DNA from: Actinomyces weissii
GTDB lineage: Bacteria > Actinomycetota > Actinomycetes > Actinomycetales > Actinomycetaceae
Assembly: GCF_016598775.1 (NCBI RefSeq)
Contig: NZ_CP066802.1
Location: 2,480,001 to 2,544,000 of the forward strand
Reading direction: 5' to 3'
Length of the DNA stretch: 64,000 nt
Positions 57,409 through 64,000 of this stretch are shown in pieces. The position numbers were made by a program, and so were the translations under genes. The notes below the pieces were generated by a model. It was not told the DNA's origin and did no database searches. It worked only from the letters and a program-made list of their open reading frames with translations. Within the stretch, counting starts at the first letter, position 1. Each line of letters starts with the position of its first letter.

Positions 57409-59715
57409 TCAGGAGGCGCGTCGGCGCATCGCGATGAGGGTAAGGCCCAGGCAGAGCGCGGCTCCAGCCGCCACGAGGACGCCGCCCGCGGCTCCGGTCT
57501 TCGCGAGGGATCCCGGCGTCTTCGCTGAGGCGTTTCCTACGGACGGGGACTGCGGGGCAGGCGGGACGGGCGCGCTCGGGGTGCTGGGCGTCTCCGGGCC
57601 GGTGGTTGCCCCGCCCTCCTGGGGCTTCTCGCTCACTAGGTCGAGGCCGACGATCTCGGGGTTGTGGTCTGAGGAGCGGTAGGGGTTGTCGGTCTCGGTG
57701 GCGAGGTGGGCGTTCATATTCGACCTCGAGTACTCGAAGGCGATGGATTCTTCGGCGTTGATGCCCCAGGAGGCGACGCCGAGGACGAGCGGGTCGGCGG
57801 CGGCGTTCGCGAAGACGTGGTCCAGGGAGCCGGAGCGCCCTGAGTAGACGTAGGAGGGGTGCGCCCCTGCCGACTTGTGGATCCAGCCTGCGCCGGTGAT
57901 AAGGGCAAGCGGGTCCTCCTTGGAGTAGGAGTTGAAGTCACCGACGAGGAGGGTCGGGGTCCCCTCGAAGCGCGCGGCGAAGTCCACCAGGGCCTTGGCT
58001 TGTGCGACACGGATCGCGTTCGCGTTGCCCTGGCCGTCGCCGGCGTCGGTGTTGCCCTCTTCCATGCCCGTGGGGACCGAGCCCTTGGACTTGAAGTGGT
58101 TCGCGATGACCACCAGGCTCTTCCCGACCTGCTTCTCGTTGACGACGGGGGTGAACTCCTGGGCAAGGGGCTGGCGGGCCAGGCCGGTGAAGGCCGGGTC
58201 GTCGAGGATCACGGATCCGCCTACGGGCGCGATCGTCCTCGGCTGGTAGATGAAGGCGGTGCGGATGACGTCCTCCTGCGCGGGAACCTGCACCGGGCTG
58301 GGGACGTACGCCCACTTCTCGGATCCGGCCGCCGCGTTGAGGGCCTCGACGAGGGTCTTGAGGGGGGCGTCGCGGTCGTCGCTGATTCCGACGCCCAGTG
58401 GATTCTCGATCTCTTCGAGGGCGACGACGTCGGCGTCGATCATGTTGATCGCGATGACGATCTTCGCCTGCTGCTGGGCGAAGGCGGCGCTGGACCAGGC
58501 TCCTCTGACGGTGCATTTCTTTGCAGTGACGAAGTTCCCGTCCCGGTCAGGGTAGCCCTCGCATCCGGGCTCGTCCTCGCCGAGGTCGGAGAAGTAGTTG
58601 AGGACGTTGAAGGTCGCTACCTTGACGTCCCCTTTGACTTCAGGGACTGCGGGGCGCTCGCCGCTGACGGTGATGGGCGAGCGCTCGGGGTGCCCCGCGG
58701 TCATGCGGGTCGGTTGGAGGACGAAGGCGGAGTGGCGCACGTCGACGAGGACGGGCTGTGTGAAGGTCGCGTGGTAGCCGACCCGGGCGGGGGCACCATT
58801 GGCGATGTAGGCGTAAGGGACACCCGTGGCCGCGCCCCGGGTGAGGTTCGTGTTCGTCCCGTCGTCTAGGGCGATAACGGCGGCGGCGTTCGCCGCCTCG
58901 TACGCGGTGGCCTTCTCACCGGGTTCGACGACGTCGGTCGCGGCCCGCAGGGGCTCGGTCCCGGGGGTGAGGGCTAGGGTGCCGTACTGGTTCACCTGGT
59001 AGTTGTCGGTGATCGTCCAGGTCCCCTGCGGGGCGACGAGCATGGACTCGAGGGCTTCGAGCTGGTCCGCGCTGGGCACGGAGTCCAGGGGCGTAGGGGT
59101 GACGGGGGCGCAGCCGGAGGCAGGCTCGATCGCCGTGACGGCGAGCTGGGTGAGGCTCTGCGTGGCGGCGGGGGTCTTCTTGCCGGTCGCAGGGTACTCG
59201 CCGACTGTGCCGGTCACGCGGACGCAGGAGCCGATCCCAGGGATGTCGAGGCGCTTCTTCCCGACCCAGGCGAAGAGCCCGTCGGAGGAGGCGCGGGCCG
59301 GCTCCCAGGCGCCACCAGTTCCGGGGGTCTGGATAGTGAAGCCGTCAAGGGTGGTGGCCAGCCCGTCCTCGTTCCTCGGGTGGGCTCCGGTGACGACGCC
59401 GAGGGTGGTGACGGTGGTACCGGTGAGCGCGGAGTCGTCGGCTTCTCCGGGCTTCTGGATCTCGGGGATCGGGGTGAGCACCGGCCCCGATCGCGCAGCG
59501 TCCGCCCCGCTCGCTTCTGCGGAGCGGGCGGGGCTGGCGCTCCGCTCGCTCTCGGGCGAATCCGGGGCGGGCGTCTCCTGAGGGGTGGAGACGGCAGGCG
59601 CCTCCCCTCCGACCGGGGCCTCAGGATCAGGTGCCGCGTGGGCGGTCAGCGGGGCGGCGGCAAGCGCGATCGTCGCGCCCGCCCCGAGGAGGATTCTCTT
59701 CGTGGTCGTGGTCAT
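57409..59715 (-). CDS. Sortase-anchored extracellular nuclease (ExeM/NucH type)
   Basis: A protein of 768 residues. Signal peptide (~1-28), low-complexity Pro/Ser/Glu stretch, then an OB-fold-like domain (~95-230; GTVGEYPATGKKTP) as in ExeM/NucH nucleases. The endonuclease/exonuclease/phosphatase domain lies at ~365-700: VATFNVLNYFSD, DVVALEEIENP, VVIANHFKSKG, LLVGDFNSYSKEDP, SLDHVFAN, SSDHNPEIVGL, with all catalytic motifs present. The C-terminus LAKTGAAGG plus helix and RRR tail is a sortase signal. It should degrade extracellular DNA; transcription continues into the 5'-nucleotidase gene, giving nucleosides and phosphate. Confidence 0.92.
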   Translation of the reverse strand: MTTTTKRILLGAGATIALAAAPLTAHAAPDPEAPVGGEAPAVSTPQETPAPDSPESERSASPARSAEASGADAARSGPVLTPIPEIQKPGEADDSALTGTTVTTLGVVTGAHPRNEDGLATTLDGFTIQTPGTGGAWEPARASSDGLFAWVGKKRLDIPGIGSCVRVTGTVGEYPATGKKTPAATQSLTQLAVTAIEPASGCAPVTPTPLDSVPSADQLEALESMLVAPQGTWTITDNYQVNQYGTLALTPGTEPLRAATDVVEPGEKATAYEAANAAAVIALDDGTNTNLTRGAATGVPYAYIANGAPARVGYHATFTQPVLVDVRHSAFVLQPTRMTAGHPERSPITVSGERPAVPEVKGDVKVATFNVLNYFSDLGEDEPGCEGYPDRDGNFVTAKKCTVRGAWSSAAFAQQQAKIVIAINMIDADVVALEEIENPLGVGISDDRDAPLKTLVEALNAAAGSEKWAYVPSPVQVPAQEDVIRTAFIYQPRTIAPVGGSVILDDPAFTGLARQPLAQEFTPVVNEKQVGKSLVVIANHFKSKGSVPTGMEEGNTDAGDGQGNANAIRVAQAKALVDFAARFEGTPTLLVGDFNSYSKEDPLALITGAGWIHKSAGAHPSYVYSGRSGSLDHVFANAAADPLVLGVASWGINAEESIAFEYSRSNMNAHLATETDNPYRSSDHNPEIVGLDLVSEKPQEGGATTGPETPSTPSAPVPPAPQSPSVGNASAKTPGSLAKTGAAGGVLVAAGAALCLGLTLIAMRRRAS

Positions 59716-59791
59716 TATGGTGAGCTCTCCTGTTGGCGGTAGTCACATCGGTGTGACCCGGAGTCGTCTTTGACAACCGAAACCCAAGGTC

Positions 59792-59821
59792 TTTATATGT
59801 TGTAAAGAAAGGGTTTGACAA
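59792..59821 (-). promoter_or_regulatory. Promoter of the nuclease/nucleotidase operon
   Basis: On the minus strand TTGTCA (59821-59816), 18 bases, then TATAAA (59797-59792), about 77 bases before the nuclease start. An 11-base direct repeat TTTGACAACCG (59770 and 59814, + strand) overlaps the -35 and may be a regulator site. Confidence 0.5.
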
Positions 59822-59950
59822 CCGTATCAACTCACCCGGGCGCAATCCAAATCCCAGGAAGAGACTCGATCCCGGGATCGCACCCGTCACCCTTAGGTCC
59901 GGGTCCGCAATCCGAGGCAAGCACGTTTCGTACGCAGGCAACGCCTCCAG

Positions 59951-60009
59951 TTGTGCATTTTGGCGCGAGTGGTGCGGTTTTCCGGCACCACTCGCGCCAA
60001 AATGCACAA
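59951..60009. repeat. Perfect 25-bp inverted repeat
   Basis: TTGTGCATTTTGGCGCGAGT… (59951-59975) and its exact complement (59985-60009) flank a 9-base loop GGTTTTCCG. It has no U-tract. It lies in the 403-base gap (59716-60118) between the nuclease operon and the CCA-adding enzyme gene; no gene is seen in that gap. Confidence 0.9.
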
Positions 60010-60118
60010 GTCGGGGTGGGCTCCCACGTGCGCCTCGACGCCGCGTATCGGGACGCCAGTCGGCACGACGAGAGGCAGCCCCCAGCCTCTCGGCGCACGG
60101 GGGAACCGCGGCGCCTCC

Positions 60119-61633
60119 TCACTGCCTGCCGCGGGCCGCCCACCAGGCCTGCAGAGCCTGCCGGGCCATCTCCTCACCGACCGGCCCCTTCTCCATGCGC
60201 AGGTCCATCAGGAAGCGGTAGGCCTCGCCGACCACCGGCCCGGGCCCTACCCCCAGCTCAGCCATGATCTGGGAGCCGTCCAGGTCCGGACGGATCGCCG
60301 CCAGCTCCTCGGCCTGCCGCAGCTGGGCGATACGTGCCTCCAGGTCGTCGTAGGCGTGGGAGAGCAGGGCGGCCTTGCGCCGGTTGCGGGTGGTCACGTC
60401 CGCGCGGGTGAGCCGGTGCAGCCGCTCCAGCAGGGGGCCGGCGTCGGTGACGTAGCGGCGTACAGCAGAGTCGGTCCACCCGGCGTCGGCGTAGCCGTGG
60501 AAGCGCAGGTGCAGCTCCACCAGGCGGGCCACGTCCTTGGTGGTCTGCTTGTCAAAGGTCAGGGCCCGCAGACGCTTCTTGGTCATGCGCGCCCCCACGT
60601 GGTCGTGCCCGTGGAAGGTGACCGTACCGTCACGCAGGAAGTGCCGCGTGGCGGGCTTGCCGATGTCGTGCAGCAGCGCGGCCAGGCGCAGCACCAGGTC
60701 CGGGGCGGGCACCGGCCCGTCCGGCCCGGTCTCCTGGTCCATGGCCTGGTCCAGCACGGTCAGGGTGTGCTCGTAGACGTCCTTGTGGCGCTTGTGCTCG
60801 TCCACGGTCTCCTGCAGGGCGGACAGCTCGGGAAGCACTACGTCGCACACGCCGGTGTGCACCATCAGCTCGATGCCGCGCCGGGGCCAGCGGCTCAGCA
60901 GCAGCCGCTCCAGCTCGGCGCGCACCCGCTCAGCGGAGACGATCTCCAGGCGCTGGGCCATCCTGCTCATGGCCCCCACCACCTCCGGCTCGACGTCGAA
61001 GCCGAGCTGGGCGCAGAAGCGGGCGGCCCGCATGATGCGCAGGGGGTCGTCGTCAAGGGACTGCTCGGCGCTGACGGGGGTGCGCAGCAGCCCGTCGGCC
61101 AGGTCCGCCAGGCCGCCGCAGGGGTCCACCAGCTCCAGCCCGGGCAGGCGCAGGGCCATGGCGTTGACGGTGAAGTCGCGGCGCGTGAGGTCGCCCTCCA
61201 GCGTGTCGCCGTAGGAGACCACCGGCTTGCGGGAGCCGATCTCGTACTCCTCGCTGCGGTAGGTGGTGACCTCCACCACGACCTCGCCCTTGCGTGCCCC
61301 AATGGTGCCGAACTCCTTGCCGATGTCCCAGCAGGCGTCACCCCAGGCCCTCAGGATCTCCTCGGTCTGCTCCGGGCGGGCGGAGGTGGTGCAGTCCAGG
61401 TCGTGGGGGGCCACGCCCAGGAAGGCGTCACGTACAGGGCCGCCTACCAGGGACAGCTCGTGCCCGGCCCGCTCAAAGAGGTGCCCCAGGGCGGCCAGGC
61501 TGGGGGGCAGGCCGCTCAGCGTCCTGGCGGCGAGCGGGGTCAGGCCACGCTCGTCCACCTCCTGCAGGTCTACCTGGAGCTTTGCGGGCACACGGTGGGG
61601 GGGCAGTCCCGTACTGGGCTGGTTGGCAGTCAT
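60119..61633 (-). CDS. cca: CCA-adding tRNA nucleotidyltransferase
   Basis: A protein of 504 residues. The nucleotidyltransferase motif is LVGGPVRDAFLGVAPHDLDCTT (GG…DxD), followed by RRDFTVNAMAL and LRIMRAARFCAQLGF (RNA-binding head and neck), then an HD domain (LAALLHDIGKPATRHF). It builds or repairs the CCA end of tRNAs. I start at the ATG behind GGAGGTG, 54 bases inside the longest frame. Gene order with NUDIX and the large secreted protein is conserved in actinobacteria near the origin. Confidence 0.93.
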   Translation of the reverse strand: MTANQPSTGLPPHRVPAKLQVDLQEVDERGLTPLAARTLSGLPPSLAALGHLFERAGHELSLVGGPVRDAFLGVAPHDLDCTTSARPEQTEEILRAWGDACWDIGKEFGTIGARKGEVVVEVTTYRSEEYEIGSRKPVVSYGDTLEGDLTRRDFTVNAMALRLPGLELVDPCGGLADLADGLLRTPVSAEQSLDDDPLRIMRAARFCAQLGFDVEPEVVGAMSRMAQRLEIVSAERVRAELERLLLSRWPRRGIELMVHTGVCDVVLPELSALQETVDEHKRHKDVYEHTLTVLDQAMDQETGPDGPVPAPDLVLRLAALLHDIGKPATRHFLRDGTVTFHGHDHVGARMTKKRLRALTFDKQTTKDVARLVELHLRFHGYADAGWTDSAVRRYVTDAGPLLERLHRLTRADVTTRNRRKAALLSHAYDDLEARIAQLRQAEELAAIRPDLDGSQIMAELGVGPGPVVGEAYRFLMDLRMEKGPVGEEMARQALQAWWAARGRQ

Positions 61634-61733
61634 CACCTCCAAGCCTGCCATGCCCACCGCCGGGGCACGCCACCTGACCGATGTCACCCCTCACGAGCCG
61701 GGGCTGACGGCCCGGAACGCATAAAGTGTCCCT

Positions 61734-62240
61734 ATGTCGCCCCACCGCACTCACCTGCCCCGCACCGCCTCCGGTGCGCGCCGTGCGGGTGGGCACTCCC
61801 TGCCGGTGGTGGACGAGACCAGCGCCGGAGGCCTGATCGTGGACGTCCAGGGCGGCAAGGCCTTCACCGCGGTGATCGCCCGGCGTAACCGAGGCGGGCG
61901 CCTGGAGTGGTGCCTGCCCAAGGGGCACCTGGAGGGCAATGAGACCGCCGAGCAGGCCGCGGTGCGGGAGATCCACGAGGAGACTGGTATCACCGGACGG
62001 GTGCTGCGCCACCTGGCCACCATCGACTACTGGTTCTCCGGGGACACCCACCGGGTGCACAAGGTCGTCCACCACTTCCTGCTGGAGGCTACCGGCGGCA
62101 CCCTGACCACGGAGAACGACCCGGACCATGAGGCTGAGGACGTGGCCTGGGTGGAGCTGGACGAGGTCGCGCGCCGCCTGGCGTACCCCAATGAGCGCAG
62201 GATCGTCGCCGCCGCGCGCGAGATCCTCGTGGGAGAGTAG
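61734..62240 (+). CDS. NUDIX hydrolase
   Basis: A protein of 168 residues with the Nudix box GHLEGNETAEQAAVREIHEETGI (GxxxxxEx7REUxEExGU; residues ~63-85). It hydrolyses a nucleoside-diphosphate-linked substrate, unknown here. It is divergent from the CCA-adding enzyme gene, 100 bases apart, and the next gene starts directly after its stop. Confidence 0.92.
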   Translation: MSPHRTHLPRTASGARRAGGHSLPVVDETSAGGLIVDVQGGKAFTAVIARRNRGGRLEWCLPKGHLEGNETAEQAAVREIHEETGITGRVLRHLATIDYWFSGDTHRVHKVVHHFLLEATGGTLTTENDPDHEAEDVAWVELDEVARRLAYPNERRIVAAAREILVGE

Positions 62241-64000
62241 ATGGTCGTGGGGCCCACCGCACGCCACCCGGTCAGCTCCTGGTCCGCTGGGCTGAACGGG
62301 ACCGTGTCCCGACGGCGTCGCCCGCTGCGGCTCAGGCTGGTCCTGATGCTGCTGGCGGTAGCGGCCCTGGTGCTGGCTCCGGCCCTGAGCCCCCCGGTGG
62401 TCCTGGCGGCGCCCGCCGTCCCGCTGCCCCCGCAGACCAACCTGCCGGTCACTGAGGGGCAGGTCACCGCCTCTCTGGACAGCCTGGCCCCGGAGGTCCT
62501 CAGCGGCGGGGAGGACCTAGTGGTCACCGGGACCATCGCCAACGGCACCACGACGCCGCTGACGGACCCGGTGCTGGTGGTGCAGGTGCAGCAGTCCACG
62601 CCGGTGTCCGCCTCTGAGTTGAGCAGCTGGCTGGCGGGCAACCGGGACGTCTACCTGCGCACCGCCCTGATCGAGACCCTGCCGGCCACGATCCAGCCCG
62701 GTGAGAGCACCGGCTTCTCCCTGACGGTACCTGCCGCCTCCCTGCCCTTGAGTGACCCGGGTCAGTGGGGGCCGCGCGGGGTGCAGGTAGCGGTCACCCA
62801 GGACCACGTCAGCCTGGCCGCCGACCGCAGCTACCTGCTGTGGCAGCAGGCTGACGAGACCCAGCCGACCGGTGTGCTGGCCCTGCTCCCGGTGACGGCC
62901 TCACCGGCAGAGCTGCAGGTGCTGAGCAGGCTCAAGGAGCCTAGGTGGAGTCCGCCGGAGCCTTCCGCCACCGCCGCCCCCGGCACCCCGTCCCCCGGCC
63001 AGACGGCGGAGGCGTCCCCCAGTGCAGGCCCGGCCCAGACCCCTGAGCCGGGGACGCCCGCGGCCACCGCCGCCCCGGAGGCCCCCCAGGAGCCGGTGGA
63101 GGCAGACGCCCTGCTGACGGCGATGGTGACCCGGATGACGGCCCTGCTGGAGCTGGCGCAGCCGGGTGTGGTGCTGGGGGTGGACCCGGCGGTGCTGGAG
63201 GTGCTGGGTGTCCTGCAGGAGGAGCCTGCGGCGGCAGCAGACAGCACCCCGGCCCCGGCCGTCGGCGCCCCGGACTCCCCGGCCCCTGAGGGCGGTGTGC
63301 AGGCCACCGCCGTCGCCCCGGGTGGCGAGCAGCCGGAGCAAGGCGCCAGCGCCCAGCCCAGCCCGGCTCCCTCAGGCAGCCCGGCGCCGTCTCCCACAGC
63401 CAGCCCGGGCAGCAAGGCCGCCCCCTCACCAGTGGCGGTGCTGCGGGAGAGGCTGGTAGCAGCTGTCGCGGCCGGTGACGTGGTGGCCCTGCCCTGGGCC
63501 GACGCCGACGAGGCCGCCCTGGCCCACGCTGGTGAGTCCACCTTGCTAGCGCAGGCGCACAGCCGGGCCGATGCCTCGGCGCTGGCGGGGCTCGGGGCAC
63601 GGCGGGACGTGTCCTGGCCAGCCGCCACGGCCCTGGACCAGCAGACGCTCAGCGCCCTGCCCGCCAGCTCCACCCTAGTGCTCGCACCCCCCGGCAGCCT
63701 GGAGGTCAGTGAGGACCTGACCTACACGCCCTCTGGGCTGACCACCGTGGAAGGCCGGGTGCTGCTGCTGCCCGACACCGCGGCATGCGCCAGCATCAAG
63801 GCTGTCCTGCCTCCTGGCGCCGGGGTGGTGGACCCAGCCAGGGCGAGCCTCAACGAGCTGGACTCGCGCCAGCTGCTGCGCGCGCAGACGGCGATCATGG
63901 CCCGCCAGCTGCCGCTGCTCAGCCGTGACCTGGTGGTCAGCGTGGACCGGGTCACCGCCACCGGCACCGACCCGCAGGTGCTAGGAGCCCGCCTGCAGGC
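62241..64000 (+). CDS. Large secreted/membrane protein of the murJ neighbourhood, 5' part
   Basis: The frame opens at the ATG touching the NUDIX stop and stays open to the window edge (586 codons seen). A basic start and hydrophobic segment (LRLVLMLLAVAALVLAPAL, ~30-50) ending in VLAAPA form a signal peptide. A beta-sandwich region follows (LAPEVLSGGEDLVVTGTIANG), then two Pro/Ala/Glu/Ser-rich linkers. In actinobacteria the position between NUDIX and murJ is held by a large secreted protein of DUF6049 type, which this resembles. Function unknown; cell-envelope biogenesis is a reasonable guess from the neighbourhood. Confidence 0.8.
   Translation, partial: MVVGPTARHPVSSWSAGLNGTVSRRRRPLRLRLVLMLLAVAALVLAPALSPPVVLAAPAVPLPPQTNLPVTEGQVTASLDSLAPEVLSGGEDLVVTGTIANGTTTPLTDPVLVVQVQQSTPVSASELSSWLAGNRDVYLRTALIETLPATIQPGESTGFSLTVPAASLPLSDPGQWGPRGVQVAVTQDHVSLAADRSYLLWQQADETQPTGVLALLPVTASPAELQVLSRLKEPRWSPPEPSATAAPGTPSPGQTAEASPSAGPAQTPEPGTPAATAAPEAPQEPVEADALLTAMVTRMTALLELAQPGVVLGVDPAVLEVLGVLQEEPAAAADSTPAPAVGAPDSPAPEGGVQATAVAPGGEQPEQGASAQPSPAPSGSPAPSPTASPGSKAAPSPVAVLRERLVAAVAAGDVVALPWADADEAALAHAGESTLLAQAHSRADASALAGLGARRDVSWPAATALDQQTLSALPASSTLVLAPPGSLEVSEDLTYTPSGLTTVEGRVLLLPDTAACASIKAVLPPGAGVVDPARASLNELDSRQLLRAQTAIMARQLPLLSRDLVVSVDRVTATGTDPQVLGARLQ

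Noticed and set aside
59951..61888. Open frame of 645 codons opposite the CCA-adding enzyme
   Set aside because: Complement of a gene with all catalytic motifs; starts inside the 25-bp inverted repeat and has no ribosome site.
1..64000. tRNA or rRNA genes
   Set aside because: I looked for tRNA arm patterns and rRNA stretches and found none I could support.

Overview
The window is high-GC DNA with dense, short-spaced genes, GTG/ATG starts, TAT and LAxTG-type surface proteins, a DUF2079 protein and the actinobacterial gene order CCA-adding enzyme / NUDIX hydrolase / large secreted protein at the right end. In Actinobacteria that order lies upstream of murJ near the chromosomal origin. The best guess is a member of the Actinomycetaceae (Actinomyces-like), but no rRNA gene is present to confirm it.

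Layout. 1-9.7 kb: the end of purB, a tail-anchored hypothetical protein, and an alpha-galactoside locus (LacI regulator and secreted GH16-like protein facing a GH36 alpha-galactosidase with an ABC sugar importer). 9.7-13 kb: a copper module with CsoR-type operators, a CopZ-like chaperone and a CopA ATPase. 13-17 kb: a decayed accessory patch with a transposase remnant, a low-GC islet encoding a secreted peptide-like protein plus a small membrane protein, and a gene broken by an amber codon. 17.2-20.6 kb: a flippase-type membrane protein fused to a kinase-like domain.

20.9-35.5 kb is a RiPP gene cluster of the daptide type: two precursor peptides, ABC exporter, M50 membrane protease, methyltransferase, class III aminotransferase, Fe-ADH-like dehydrogenase, YcaO protein and two-component regulators. 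It also carries a class III lanthipeptide synthetase (LanKC) and a zinc-type dehydrogenase resembling LanJ. The first precursor has no Cys and ends in Thr. The likely product is therefore a helical peptide with dehydrated or D-configured residues and an amino-modified C-terminus, a hybrid logic I do not know to be described. Its sensor kinase region holds a 0.7-kb nearly identical duplication with a frameshift.

36-45.4 kb: an amino-acid permease broken by a stop codon, a DUF2079 protein, two FluC/CrcB subunits, an NfeD/flotillin pair and a DsbA/CcdA-like thiol redox pair. Two copies of a 123-bp inverted-repeat element lie here and a third lies at 17.0 kb.

45.4-53.5 kb is a CRISPR-Cas locus with a 19-repeat array and an operon cas3-csb3-cas6e-csb1-csb2. 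The effector is type I-G (formerly I-U), but Cas6e and the repeats look like type I-E, and cas1, cas2 and cas4 are absent. Just upstream of cas3 lie two degenerate repeats that keep the repeat hairpin by compensatory changes. They flank a 32-nt spacer whose first part matches the cas3 promoter region with mismatches exactly every sixth base, which is the signature expected of a crRNA-like RNA that represses its own cas operon.

53.7-64 kb: a DUF4143 ATPase, two secreted sortase-anchored enzymes (5'-nucleotidase and nuclease), a 25-bp perfect inverted repeat, the CCA-adding enzyme, a NUDIX hydrolase and the start of a large secreted protein that runs off the window.
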